From Siderastrea radians (Eukaryota > Cnidaria > Anthozoa > Scleractinia > Rhizangiidae): a DNA stretch of 64,000 bases. Location: positions 11,524,501 to 11,588,500 of the forward strand of contig OZ024895.1 in the NCBI GenBank assembly GCA_964017195.1, in the 5' to 3' direction. The notes under the pieces were generated by a model. It ran no database searches. It worked only from the letters and a program-made list of their open reading frames with translations, and was not told where the DNA came from. The translations under genes were made by a program, and so were the position numbers. Positions 11,223 to 24,975 of the stretch are shown piece after piece; within the stretch, counting starts at the first letter, position 1; each line of letters opens with the position of its first letter.

Positions 11223-12092
11223 CACAGGGGGCCAAGACAATCTGTTTGAAATTTGAATGATTTGTATGGGAATATTACGAGCTTCGTATTTAAAGCAAAA
11301 TGTCGGGGGTAATGTTAATATTTTTCTTCAAAATACACGTAAACTTAGCTCAATTGTTGTGATTTGTCGTCCTTGTAGCCGTAAATGGCGAATTTTGGCG
11401 AATATTGGCGATTTTGAAGGTTTAGCGTTCGGCGTTTACCTGAGAGTAATAAGAGAAAGACAGGAGAGGAGATCTTCTCAGAACCGCTCCAGCGCGTAAA
11501 CACATAAAACACATATGTAGTTCAAATGTTCGGCGCAAATTTTCGTGTGCCGACCTCAAACGGTCACGCCGACTGCTCCATTCTGATTGGATGCGGTCAA
11601 TCAATGACATGTCAAACAATGAGCAGACAGCGTGACCGTTTGAGGTCGGCACACGAAAATTTGCCACGGATAATTTGAACTACATATGTGTTTTATTCGG
11701 CGGCTAGCGCTTGGTAATTTGAATGGATTTTCAAACGAATGGTACGAGCGGAATCCTTAACATCTCAGTTTTGCTTGGATTTTGATTTGGAAGCGGGGCG
11801 GTGCGAATTTCGGAGTGAATTTCGGCTTGGCGCTGGAGCGGTTCTGAGAAGATCTCCTCCCTTGTCTTTCTCTTATTACGCTCATTTAAACGCCGAACGC
11901 TAAACCTTGAAAATCGCCAATATTCGCCATTTACGGCTACAAGGACGACAAACCACAACAATTGAGGTACGTTTACGTCTATTTTGAAGAAAAATATCAA
12001 CATTATCCCCGATATTTTGCTTTAAATACGAAGCTTGTAATATTCCCATACAAATCATTCAAATTTCAAACAGATTGTCTCGGCCCCCTGTG
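11223..12092. repeat. 870-bp foldback element with nested palindrome
   Basis: Outer arms are about 270 bp (11223-11495 and 11829-12092), bounded by 'cacagggggcc' and 'ggccccctgtg'. Between them lies a second palindrome (11504-11696) bounded by 'ataaaacacatatgtag' and its complement. Arms carry mismatches, so the hairpin is old relative to the array. The copies at 14462-15331 and 17701-18570 are the same element. Confidence 0.85.
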
Positions 12093-15000
12093 AATAAACC
12101 GTATCAAAAAATATGTACTTGTCGCCAGCTTTCAATTGAATGTTTGAAAACGTTAAAAAGTATTGCGGGAGATAACCGTTTGGTAGCTTGTCTTTCATTT
12201 GGTTGTAGCCACATTAGAATTTCATCCGGAAATTCAGCAGTCTGTTAAGACTTAAAAGTTAGCTCTACCTAGAACTAACTGTTCAATAACTTTCAATAGC
12301 ATTCATTTGGTACATGCACCAATTGCGGTGCTTGTGTCTTCTCAGTGCATTTTATGACGATCAATATACATGATTACAGAAACGTTACACCGAAACGTTT
12401 GACCATACTTGTTAAATTTAATCTTCCTCTTTTTGTGAAGGAAATCAAAGATAATGTGGTGAAAGATGTTTTCAATGTGCATCAAAAGATTGCTGTGTGA
12501 CTGCTTGGTGGATTACACTTTAAGAAATAGACGTGGCGACTACGAAACTGGGCGACTTTAGGCGACTTTGGACGATTTTGAGCGACTTTAGGCAATTTTA
12601 GGTAACCTTCAGTGACTTAATTGGAAATGCCAAGGTGAACCTAAGTACAGTTGTGATATACATGTACATGGGAATCATCATGGTACACCATAATGCATTG
12701 TTACAGAAAATATCCATACTATCCCCATGAAAATGTTTTAGTTTGAATGCTCCACCAACCCCCTATTCCACCCCACCGTTCTGGAAATTCTAGTTTGGTG
12801 GCTTTCAAGAGCCTCCACTGCCCCCACCCCCCTTGGAATTTCTAATGACCTCTTGTGATGTTGGTATGGACCCGCACACTAAAGACATTAGTAGTACATA
12901 AACATGCAACGATGACCTTAACAACAGCTAGCAAGCAAGGTTGTTGCCGAATTGGTCACAGGCCAAAAAGTAAGGCATTAAGTGAAACCTGTGAGTTAGT
13001 AAGTGTCACAACAAGAAACTTAGGGGCCCCAGGATGATTCCTTGGGCATTTTATTGTATAGGGCTCTGGTTAGGGAACAGCCTTGGCAAGCAAACTGAAA
13101 ATAAACTATATTAAATTTTACGTAGTTTACTATTAATATATAAACTATATACAAGGGATTTAAGGCGACTTAGAGCGACTTTGGGCGACTTTAGGCGACT
13201 TTGGGCGACTTTGGGTCCCAGAGTAGGCCTCAAGCTGCTAATTTTTTCTTTTTTCTTTCTTTCTTTTTCTGTTTTTTATCTTCGCTCAATTCTTTATCTT
13301 ATCGATTTATTGCAATAACATCAAGCTCAAGTTTTTGAATTTCAAGAAAGACCGTAAGTATTGCATTATTTTTTTCTTTTCTTCCTCCTCTCTTCTTTTT
13401 ACCCCGCCCTCAGCAAGAGGTCTAGTAATACCCGTATTTTTTTTACCCCGCCAGCAGGAAGGGATCTAGTAATACCCGTTTTTTCCCGTTCTTTTTACCC
13501 CGCCGTCAGGACGGGTTCTAGTAATACCCGTTTTTTTTTCATTATTTTTTTGATTGTCAACTTGCCTCAGACCTCCGGTTTTTGCTCAGCAAAACAAATA
13601 CGTGTTGCAAACTTTGGGACAACATAAGCGCTATCTTCGGCCGTTTAGCGCCAATTCGCCAAAATCTTCATGAAAGACGGTGTAGACAATTACGAGAGAT
13701 ACAATACAATAAAAATCTCTTCGACGAGAGCAAGGAGCAGCAAGCTTAAAAGGCACCGATTCCATCGGGTTACTCAGACCTGAGTTAAAGAAACAAGGCT
13801 AATATTCAACAGTGAGATGCAAGCATATTTTGGCAGTTTTGCTTTGCTCCGCCAAAACCTTTAGGGAAAGTTGTGTAGAAAAGTACAAGAAATTCAATGG
13901 ATTTCACTTTTCTTCGACGAGAGCAAGGACGAAGGTGCTAGCGCCGGAGCTTTGAAGCTGGACACTTTTCTCTGGTGCGAGTGAGACGCCCGTGTATGCA
14001 GGTTGCAAATAGTGTCCTCCGTTCGTCAATGTCACACGGTTCAACAATAGCTGTTTTGTTGAGAGCCTTTGTTAACTCTTGTACAGTGTATCATGCTTAA
14101 TAGTGATGTTTAATTCAGCGTGTCCAGTCGACTGCTAGAAAGTTTATGAGCATGAAGATCGTTTACAGGATAAGACCACTACTTATGCTGTGTCTAATAT
14201 TTCATTTTCACGCGGTATAGCTGAGCACTTCAAGCAGGCACGAGCACGACAAGGTAGTGTCGAGGTATGTCAATTACTGCGGCCTCGTAGATCTGTAAAA
14301 CTGTGTATTCATTTGCTTGATTTAAATTTACGTCCAATCGCTCCCATTCACTGAGGCCAAATTAATTAGTAGGTTTCATTTCAAAAGTCACACATCAGGC
14401 TTTCATCTGCACAGTAATCGAATATTGTGGGGATGTCGTTATCTCATTAAGCACAATAAACCACAGGGGGCCAAGACAATCTGTTTGAAATTTGAATGAT
14501 TTGTATGGGAATATTACGAGCTTCGTATTTAAAGCAAAATGTCGGGGGTAATGTTAATATTTTTCTTCAAAATACACGTAAACTTAGCTCAATTGTTGTG
14601 ATTTGTCGTCCTTGTAGCCGTAAATGGCGAATTTTGGCGAATATTGGCGATTTTGAAGGTTTAGCGTTCGGCGTTTACCTGAGAGTAATAAGAGAAAGAC
14701 AGGAGAGGAGATCTTCTCAGAACCGCTCCAGCGCGTAAACACATAAAACACATATGTAGTTCAAATGTTCGGCGCAAATTTTCGTGTGCCGACCTCAAAC
14801 GGTCACGCCGACTGCTCCATTCTGATTGGATGCGGTCAATCAATGACATGTCAAACAATGAGCAGACAGCGTGACCGTTTGAGGTCGGCACACGAAAATT
14901 TGCCACGGATAATTTGAACTACATATGTGTTTTATTCGGCGGCTAGCGCTTGGTAATTTGAATGGATTTTCAAACGAATGGTACGAGCGGAATCCTTAAC

Positions 15001-18000
15001 ATCTCAGTTTTGCTTGGATTTTGATTTGGAAGCGGGGCGGTGCGAATTTCGGAGTGAATTTCGGCTTGGCGCTGGAGCGGTTCTGAGAAGATCTCCTCCC
15101 TTGTCTTTCTCTTATTACGCTCATTTAAACGCCGAACGCTAAACCTTGAAAATCGCCAATATTCGCCATTTACGGCTACAAGGACGACAAACCACAACAA
15201 TTGAGGTACGTTTACGTCTATTTTGAAGAAAAATATCAACATTATCCCCGATATTTTGCTTTAAATACGAAGCTTGTAATATTCCCATACAAATCATTCA
15301 AATTTCAAACAGATTGTCTCGGCCCCCTGTGAATAAACCGTATCAAAAAATATGTACTTGTCGCCAGCTTTCAATTGAATGTTTGAAAACGTTAAAAAGT
15401 ATTGCGGGAGATAACCGTTTGGTAGCTTGTCTTTCATTTGGTTGTAGCCACATTAGAATTTCATCCGGAAATTCAGCAGTCTGTTAAGACTTAAAAGTTA
15501 GCTCTACCTAGAACTAACTGTTCAATAACTTTCAATAGCATTCATTTGGTACATGCACCAATTGCGGTGCTTGTGTCTTCTCAGTGCATTTTATGACGAT
15601 CAATATACATGATTACAGAAACGTTACACCGAAACGTTTGACCATACTTGTTAAATTTAATCTTCCTCTTTTTGTGAAGGAAATCAAAGATAATGTGGTG
15701 AAAGATGTTTTCAATGTGCATCAAAAGATTGCTGTGTGACTGCTTGGTGGATTACACTTTAAGAAATAGACGTGGCGACTACGAAACTGGGCGACTTTAG
15801 GCGACTTTGGACGATTTTGAGCGACTTTAGGCAATTTTAGGTAACCTTCAGTGACTTAATTGGAAATGCCAAGGTGAACCTAAGTACAGTTGTGATATAC
15901 ATGTACATGGGAATCATCATGGTACACCATAATGCATTGTTACAGAAAATATCCATACTATCCCCATGAAAATGTTTTAGTTTGAATGCTCCACCAACCC
16001 CCTATTCCACCCCACCGTTCTGGAAATTCTAGTTTGGTGGCTTTCAAGAGCCTCCACTGCCCCCACCCCCCTTGGAATTTCTAATGACCTCTTGTGATGT
16101 TGGTATGGACCCGCACACTAAAGACATTAGTAGTACATAAACATGCAACGATGACCTTAACAACAGCTAGCAAGCAAGGTTGTTGCCGAATTGGTCACAG
16201 GCCAAAAAGTAAGGCATTAAGTGAAACCTGTGAGTTAGTAAGTGTCACAACAAGAAACTTAGGGGCCCCAGGATGATTCCTTGGGCATTTTATTGTATAG
16301 GGCTCTGGTTAGGGAACAGCCTTGGCAAGCAAACTGAAAATAAACTATATTAAATTTTACGTAGTTTACTATTAATATATAAACTATATACAAGGGATTT
16401 AAGGCGACTTAGAGCGACTTTGGGCGACTTTAGGCGACTTTGGGCGACTTTGGGTCCCAGAGTAGGCCTCAAGCTGCTAATTTTTTCTTTTTTCTTTCTT
16501 TCTTTTTCTGTTTTTTATCTTCGCTCAATTCTTTATCTTATCGATTTATTGCAATAACATCAAGCTCAAGTTTTTGAATTTCAAGAAAGACCGTAAGTAT
16601 TGCATTATTTTTTTCTTTTCTTCCTCCTCTCTTCTTTTTACCCCGCCCTCAGCAAGAGGTCTAGTAATACCCGTATTTTTTTTACCCCGCCAGCAGGAAG
16701 GGATCTAGTAATACCCGTTTTTTCCCGTTCTTTTTACCCCGCCGTCAGGACGGGTTCTAGTAATACCCGTTTTTTTTTCATTATTTTTTTGATTGTCAAC
16801 TTGCCTCAGACCTCCGGTTTTTGCTCAGCAAAACAAATACGTGTTGCAAACTTTGGGACAACATAAGCGCTATCTTCGGCCGTTTAGCGCCAATTCGCCA
16901 AAATCTTCATGAAAGACGGTGTAGACAATTACGAGAGATACAATACAATAAAAATCTCTTCGACGAGAGCAAGGAGCAGCAAGCTTAAAAGGCACCGATT
17001 CCATCGGGTTACTCAGACCTGAGTTAAAGAAACAAGGCTAATATTCAACAGTGAGATGCAAGCATATTTTGGCAGTTTTGCTTTGCTCCGCCAAAACCTT
17101 TAGGGAAAGTTGTGTAGAAAAGTACAAGAAATTCAATGGATTTCACTTTTCTTCGACGAGAGCAAGGACGAAGGTGCTAGCGCCGGAGCTTTGAAGCTGG
17201 ACACTTTTCTCTGGTGCGAGTGAGACGCCCGTGTATGCAGGTTGCAAATAGTGTCCTCCGTTCGTCAATGTCACACGGTTCAACAATAGCTGTTTTGTTG
17301 AGAGCCTTTGTTAACTCTTGTACAGTGTATCATGCTTAATAGTGATGTTTAATTCAGCGTGTCCAGTCGACTGCTAGAAAGTTTATGAGCATGAAGATCG
17401 TTTACAGGATAAGACCACTACTTATGCTGTGTCTAATATTTCATTTTCACGCGGTATAGCTGAGCACTTCAAGCAGGCACGAGCACGACAAGGTAGTGTC
17501 GAGGTATGTCAATTACTGCGGCCTCGTAGATCTGTAAAACTGTGTATTCATTTGCTTGATTTAAATTTACGTCCAATCGCTCCCATTCACTGAGGCCAAA
17601 TTAATTAGTAGGTTTCATTTCAAAAGTCACACATCAGGCTTTCATCTGCACAGTAATCGAATATTGTGGGGATGTCGTTATCTCATTAAGCACAATAAAC
17701 CACAGGGGGCCAAGACAATCTGTTTGAAATTTGAATGATTTGTATGGGAATATTACGAGCTTCGTATTTAAAGCAAAATGTCGGGGGTAATGTTAATATT
17801 TTTCTTCAAAATACACGTAAACTTAGCTCAATTGTTGTGATTTGTCGTCCTTGTAGCCGTAAATGGCGAATTTTGGCGAATATTGGCGATTTTGAAGGTT
17901 TAGCGTTCGGCGTTTACCTGAGAGTAATAAGAGAAAGACAGGAGAGGAGATCTTCTCAGAACCGCTCCAGCGCGTAAACACATAAAACACATATGTAGTT

Positions 18001-19027
18001 CAAATGTTCGGCGCAAATTTTCGTGTGCCGACCTCAAACGGTCACGCCGACTGCTCCATTCTGATTGGATGCGGTCAATCAATGACATGTCAAACAATGA
18101 GCAGACAGCGTGACCGTTTGAGGTCGGCACACGAAAATTTGCCACGGATAATTTGAACTACATATGTGTTTTATTCGGCGGCTAGCGCTTGGTAATTTGA
18201 ATGGATTTTCAAACGAATGGTACGAGCGGAATCCTTAACATCTCAGTTTTGCTTGGATTTTGATTTGGAAGCGGGGCGGTGCGAATTTCGGAGTGAATTT
18301 CGGCTTGGCGCTGGAGCGGTTCTGAGAAGATCTCCTCCCTTGTCTTTCTCTTATTACGCTCATTTAAACGCCGAACGCTAAACCTTGAAAATCGCCAATA
18401 TTCGCCATTTACGGCTACAAGGACGACAAACCACAACAATTGAGGTACGTTTACGTCTATTTTGAAGAAAAATATCAACATTATCCCCGATATTTTGCTT
18501 TAAATACGAAGCTTGTAATATTCCCATACAAATCATTCAAATTTCAAACAGATTGTCTCGGCCCCCTGTGAATAAACCGTATCAAAAAATATGTACTTGT
18601 CGCCAGCTTTCAATTGAATGTTTGAAAACGTTAAAAAGTATTGCGGGAGATAACCGTTTGGTAGCTTGTCTTTCATTTGGTTGTAGCCACATTAGAATTT
18701 CATCCGGAAATTCAGCAGTCTGTTAAGACTTAAAAGTTAGCTCTACCTAGAACTAACTGTTCAATAACTTTCAATAGCATTCATTTGGTACATGCACCAA
18801 TTGCGGTGCTTGTGTCTTCTCAGTGCATTTTATGACGATCAATATACATGATTACAGAAACGTTACACCGAAACGTTTGACCATACTTGTTAAATTTAAT
18901 CTTCCTCTTTTTGTGAAGGAAATCAAAGATAATGTGGTGAAAGATGTTTTCAATGTGCATCAAAAGATTGCTGTGTGACTGCTTGGTGGATTACACTTTA
19001 AGAAATAGACGTGTCAACTACGAAACT

Positions 19028-22000
19028 TACAGATTTCTTTTTCTTTTTAGAGAAACGACCAGTAGAATTGTCCTTGTAGAATTTTAGTTATAGTGTTATG
19101 GCTAATTTTTAAATTGAATTTGTAATTCAATTTATTTATATCCATTGTGTGTGCATCCGTTCCCCGAATGCCGGAATGCCAGAGGATTTGCTTGCGTTCT
19201 CGTGTTGTCTCCTATGCTGACAAGTTGGCTTTTAGTTTAGATCCCCATTAACGAGTTTGGCGAGAAAAACTCTGGTACCAGAACTGGCTCCATAAAACTT
19301 AAGTGACGAATGTTTTATGTAGCGGGGTATGCGGTTGTTGGAGAAAAGACGCTAAAACTGTTGGCCTGCGTGTAGATAAACTTAGATATTCCTTTGTGGC
19401 CTCAATTCTAAACAGTGAAGCTGATTGGTTCAATTAATTTCCAATCAATAAGAAATTTTACCAACTTGCTTCTTCAAAAATACGTTACTTGAATGCTATG
19501 ATTTTCACTCCTTACTCAGTCGTAAGGCAGCCTGAAGAGGTAGCTATCCTATTTTCTCATCCTAGAGGATTTTTTCCAAAGAGTTAGTTTCATTTATAAA
19601 ACAAACTATGTCTGTTATGGGTCACCATAACATGATTAATATTATCTTTTTCTAGCACGACATTAACTGTACTTGTAAATTGTTTTTAGTCCGCTGTCAT
19701 CATTGCTTTCGTGTCTTTAAGCTAACGTAGTAATGGCAATGTTACCTCATTCATATATATGAACTTTGAGATAATATTTTACCGGCTACGCTGTTTTAAT
19801 TTACTAATCATTTATACTTTTATTTTTATATTTTAACCCACTATGCTTATAATAAACTAATGATGTAATCTTACAGAGTGAAAATGTGTGGCAGTAACAT
19901 TTAGACATAAACCAAAGAAACTGTCGCAATCAAGGAAAATATTGAATGTTGTTCTGATTTCAGTTTTAATACAGAACCATTTCCTAAACAAATTAAGAAG
20001 TACATCTGAAGAACATCAAAACACTGCATTTTTTGATGTGATGGATTGCAATGCTACAGGCAAGTTTGTAGATTCAGTGATAGACGGGAATCAAGGGGCT
20101 TGAGAACTTTTTTTGCTTTATTTTCGAGCGGTTCGTTTGGCTTTTCACTCCTTGTTATTGTACGTGTTAATGCACCCAGTTGGATGTGACGTGTTAGACT
20201 TAAATGCGTCAGCTCACATCTGTCGTAGAAAAGTTGTAGCTTTCTGTACATTTTCAGTTTAATCGTTGCTTTTAGAATGGTTTAGATAAATGCTCCAAAA
20301 CGTTTCAGTTTCCTGTCCATTTGTTGTCACTGTTTCGAGAATGGTTTCAAAATCAAACCCAAATATAACCATCCTTCAATTCGACAAGATGCTGTTCACG
20401 GCGTTTTTTTTTTCTTTATGTAAAGGTCTTCTGCCACACCTATTCCTCTGGTCTTTTAGCGCTTCTTGTAATGCTTTTTCGTAGTGTAATCATGTAATCA
20501 GCTTTTAATTAGTTCCCAATAAATGCTGACTAATTTTTTAACTGTTGTGTTGTCTTGCAATGCATACCTCTTTTCTCTCTATTTGAATTTCTCATATTAC
20601 TGTTCTCGAATTTTCACGTGGTCACACACAATCATTTTTCCCGCAATTACGGGATAGTACGTGGGTAAATCTTCCTAGGTCTTTCTGGAGAAGCATTGTG
20701 ATAAATTTCGATCGTCGGAGTGCAGTTTCGTCACGATTTCCGGGCAGCTGCCATCTCAGTTTGTCTGCCATTTTGGATTTCTCTATTTTCCCAAAACTGA
20801 CTCAAAAGTAATCATGAGCAAGAAAGGAATTCTGGTAATTAAAACGATACGACTGGATGGTTATTGAAGAAACGTCTACTCAAACTATGGTTGGCACGCA
20901 AGCATCAAATCCCAAAATGTAACATGTGGCAGTGGGGTTTTTTCTTCATTCGTAGCGCTTCCCAACTCCTTCAGGAATCTGGAGCAGGAGTTCATTTTCA
21001 CAATGAGGTCATTTACGTGGTTCAACTACCAGGATACATTCGTCTTTCCCTTCTTATTTTAAGTTTAATCTTAGTGAGGGTTTGAAAACAATAACCCTAA
21101 ATTGCAATAGGAACCTACGAACTGAAGGATTACGGTCGTTGCAGTATAATGATACCATTGATGTCGGGAGGAAGGTGTGTATGGGGGGGTAAGGGGGGGG
21201 GGTTAAAGTGAAAAATCGTGAAAATTCGGGGCAATAAGGGTTCAGCTCTCTTGGTGGGGATATTTATGCATATGAAAATATGAAAAAATTAATAGATTTC
21301 ATGTTGGTCAAACAACGACATTTTGCCTTCCCCTTAAATCCCCTTGAACATCCAGATTCGTACCTTTGGTATTTAAAAAAACATAGTTCATTTATACCTT
21401 TGCTCATTTCAGTAATTTCGTAGGCGACAGCCAACTTTTCATTGACAAATTTCTCTAGCTATTCCAAGTAAGTTGCCGTGAAGTGGATTTTTCAGAAAAG
21501 GGCCTACCGAAAAGTTTACAGGGGTAAGTATTTTTAATAACATCGTGACTACGACTGAGTTTAGACACAAAAAGTGCAATAAGCAACCACGACGGCGACG
21601 ACAACGAAAACGCCACAAAAATAGGCTTTAATAAGCAAAACAATGGCTTTGCACATGCGGTATGCATTCTAATACATTTATTTACCGTCTTTAAAACAAC
21701 AACATGAAATGACCAATGTTAAAGGTTTTAAAATAAGCACGTGAACACGCGATGGTGGCATTTCTTTCTGTAACATCTCTAGTTTCGTTGTGTGTACGAA
21801 TTCATTTCCGGGATAGCTCAGGCACATTTTAAAAATAAAATGATTTGGATTAATCACGAAGTAGACTAGAAACCTTACGTTTTCTCTTTTGACAATTTCG
21901 TTACCTTATCGTAAGGGTTGCTTAATATATTCCCCAATCTACAAAAACGTGGATTAAGACATTTTGACAAGTTCACCACATCCATCTTCTTAATTTAAAG

Positions 22001-22725
22001 TCGGTAAGGATTGGAACGTAATTTTTTTCCAACAAGAGTGTTATGTACATTGTTTCGGCAACCCCATTAATTGTGGTTCAATACAATAAATCCCGTAGGG
22101 CCACATCGTTAACACGACCCTCGTTGTTACAAAAACTTTTGAGGGCCCAAACGAAAGTTCCTTCACGACAGGTTGCGAAAATTTCGGTTGGAACGTAAGT
22201 GGAAAGGCTAATTTCCGGAGAAAACGGGATTTTGCCATGTTCCTTAATTCTAAAACAAGAACGAAAGACTGTTCAAAAGTATTTGGTACTGGTAATTTCT
22301 GGATCCAGTATCAGTGGTTTCCTCTCTGGTTCAACGTGCCCACATTGTGTGCTATCTCCAATTTTCCTATTGTAGACAATCTTATGCGGCTGATGGAGCG
22401 TTTTTGTTTGTTTGTTGTTTTTTTTGTAAGGTGCAAATAGCTTATCTCGTACTTAGCTGGCTCTCCTCTAACAGCAAACTTGATCTATTTTCTTTGCCCT
22501 CAAAGTCTGGACGCCGGTTGAGCCGAAAAAAATTAGACGCAAATATAGACATGCATGAAAGGTTTACATTATCTTTGCCTTGTCTTCAGCCCTTTACTTC
22601 ATGTTGTTTACACCCACAAACAAAACAGAGCAGCGGCCATTTTGAAAACTCTGCCGTCCACGAACAATACAATACCCTAAGCTTTCTTCGACAAAACTCA
22701 AAATTTTGTTGTTTTCACTTTCAAG
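19028..22725. other. AT-rich intergenic or intronic DNA
   Basis: No recognisable gene. Short runs of G occur near 21183-21203. ORFs here are at chance length. Confidence 0.5.
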
Positions 22726-22904
22726 TTCAACCGGACAGGACAGTGAATAAAGGTGATATAGTGTCACTCAAATGTACAGGTTATCGTTATCGAGCATCAA
22801 ACATCACCGGGACAAAAGTTTCTGATAACCTTGCTGTCACCTTTCCCTTGGGTGGTAAACAACATGAAGGAGACTACAGATGCACTGCTAATAATGGCTG
22901 CTAG
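22726..22904 (+). pseudogene. Decayed Ig-domain exon
   Basis: After a tttcaag acceptor the frame reads 'VNKGDIVSLKCTG', 'NITGTKVSDN' and 'EGDYRCTANNG', then a TAG stop and no donor. This is an Ig C2 exon of the same family as the RTK Ig exons, including the phase-1 start. The core tryptophan is glycine (NITG in place of NITW). It sits just before the Penelope-like element, which may have inserted near it. Confidence 0.65.
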
Positions 22905-23099
22905 CACGAATGTCTTAATTATCCTTCCAAATAAGTCCATGTTGCTAATAATATTACTAAAACTTTTTTGAATTCCAATTAAAAATGCTTTACGATAGTA
23001 ATGAGACTGGTTGAGATATTCTTGACGTAGATTTAAATTAGTGTCTCTGCGGTTGAATAAGCAAATGGGGAAAAGACCCTAAAACCTTCATCTTCCAAA

Positions 23100-24714
23100 C
23101 GGACACCACCTCCTGGAAAATTTGCAGCATTAGACTATTACATCTCCAAATGCCGCGGCGAAATCAAAATGCTCGACTTCAAACAGCGGGTCACTAAAAC
23201 AAACCTATCCCCACAAGAAAAAGAAGTCCTTTTCCCTCTACGAAAACGCAACGACGTTGTAGTTAAACGTGCCGACAAAAGCGGTGCTGTTGTAGTATGG
23301 GCACGTGACCTTTACATCCAGGAAGCTGAAAGACAATTGTCAGACTCAGCCTTTTATCAAAAGCTAGATCGGGATCATACCATGGACCACAATAAGAAAG
23401 TTGATGGGGTCGTCCATGACGCCATTGCTAAACGCGAGCTTCCGCAATCAGCCACCAATTTAATTGGCGACCACCCCCGTACTTCAAAATTCTACCTACA
23501 TCCCAAGATTTATAAACCAGGGAACCTGGGCACACCTATGGTATCAGCTTATAACTTTCCTACTGAACTCCTAGCCACTTACCTCGATATGATTACCAAG
23601 CCCCTTGTAGAAAAGCTACCAAGCTACGTCAAAAAATTAATTGCATTCTTGACATTGCACACTCTTTTCGTTTTTCGGGCACCCACAATTATGTGTTCAC
23701 CATGGACATCAAGTCATTTTATACCGTTATACCAATAACGATGGCTTACTGGCACTCACACAGTTCCTCAACAAACGTAATGAGCTGCAACCACCTACCC
23801 ATACCCTGGTGCGTCTCGCCGAGCTCGTCCTTACCCTTAATACCTTCTCCTTCAATGGTGACTATTACCAACAAACTGGAGGCGTTAAATTGCGATGGGA
23901 AGCCGTTTCGGTCCCAACTATGCGTGTTTATTCGTTGGTCACATTGAGGAGCAGATTTTCCAGCAGTAGAGAGGAAAAACACCTGACCTCCACAAGCGCT
24001 ACATTGACGATATAGTGGGTGTAGCGTCGGGCACCAAAGAGGACTTGGAGGATTTGGCCACCTTCGTAAACAATTTTCATCCAAGCCTGAAATTCACTTG
24101 GGCCATCTCAGATAACAAGCTTCTCTTCGTGGATCTCAATTTGACTCCATCCTCTAACCGCCTCATCACTACTATTCACTATAAAGAAACACTCTTATCT
24201 CATTTACTCATCCTCGCACCCAGTTTGTTGCAAGAACTCAATTCCTTATAGCCAATTTCTCCGCCTGAGAAGGATCTGTAGTGACGAAGAAGACTTCAGA
24301 ACTAGAAGTGAAGAAATGACTTCATTTTGCATACGTCGCGGCTATCCACCTGCTGTGGTAAACCAGGCACTCCAGCGCGTTAAATTAACACCTCCTGGAT
24401 CAACGATCAACTCAAACACCGCATCCCCCACAGAAGAACAATCTGTCCCTCTTGTCCTGACTTACCATCCCCAAAACACGCAAGTAAGGGAGATCATGAA
24501 AAGAAACTTCGCTCTTCGCAAATCCGATTCTGACACCAGCCTTCAAATAACAGGACCTACCGATGGAGAATCAGGGACTTTCCCTTGTGGCCGTCCCCGC
24601 TGCGTAACCTGCGCCCAATCCAACCCTTCGCGGACTGTCGACACCCCAGGCAGTCAACTGAGTTTCGAGGACAAGTTCACTTGCACGACCAGTAATTTGA
24701 TTTACGTCATTTAA
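23100..24714 (+). pseudogene. Penelope-like reverse transcriptase, frameshifted
   Basis: Reads in several frames. Visible landmarks: 'RADKSGAVVVW' early; 'HPRTSKFYLHPKIYKPGN' before the palm; 'FTMDIKSFYT' (palm motif A aspartate, about 23696); 'YIDDI' (catalytic YxDD motif, 24000-24014); 'IRRGYPP' in the thumb region (24325 onward). Frames change at least near 23,640, 23,740, 23,900 and 24,220, so no functional enzyme can be made. 'CGRPRCVTC' near the end is the cysteine-rich linker to the nuclease. Confidence 0.85.
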
Positions 24715-24975
24715 TGCCGCAAATATTCTAAACTCTACATCGGGGGAACTGGGAGACGCCTCGGCGACAGAGTTCGCGAACACATACGATCAGTTGGAGC
24801 GAACACTGACTTCCCCGTTGGCAAACATTTCTCGTCCCCAGGACACTGAGTGTGAGCGATATGCTAGTGTCCGTAATCTGTGCGGGTTTCATGACAACGA
24901 TGGTGCGACGCAGCATGGAAGCAAGATTAACCTTCCGTCACAAGACTTCACAACCAAGTGGAATAAACATTGACT
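24715..24975 (+). pseudogene. GIY-YIG endonuclease domain of the Penelope-like element
   Basis: After a stop at 24712-24714 the frame continues as 'CRKYSKLYIGGTGRRLGDRV', which holds the YIG half and the conserved arginine of GIY-YIG nucleases, then 'FPVGKHFSS'. A second frame break falls near 24,845. This domain nicks DNA at the insertion target. Confidence 0.8.

Larger units (their letters stand above)
9832..19027. repeat. Macrosatellite: 3,239-bp unit, 2.8 copies
   Basis: Units start with 'tagggaacagcc' at 9832, 13071 and 16310; identical features recur every 3,239 bp with no difference seen between copies. The third copy is cut at 19013-19027, within 'gactacgaaact'. ORFs in the unit are short and unlike any protein I know, so I treat it as non-coding. 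Internal parts: GGCGACTTT clusters, three 'taccccgcc...tctagtaatacccg' subrepeats, and a large foldback (11223-12092 in copy 1). Confidence 0.95.

Noticed and set aside
10122..18481. ORFs of 80-90 codons repeated in each 3,239-bp unit
   Set aside because: They recur only because the DNA repeats. The DNA is palindromic or T-rich there, the products look like low-complexity or mirror-strand translation, and no family resemblance is seen.
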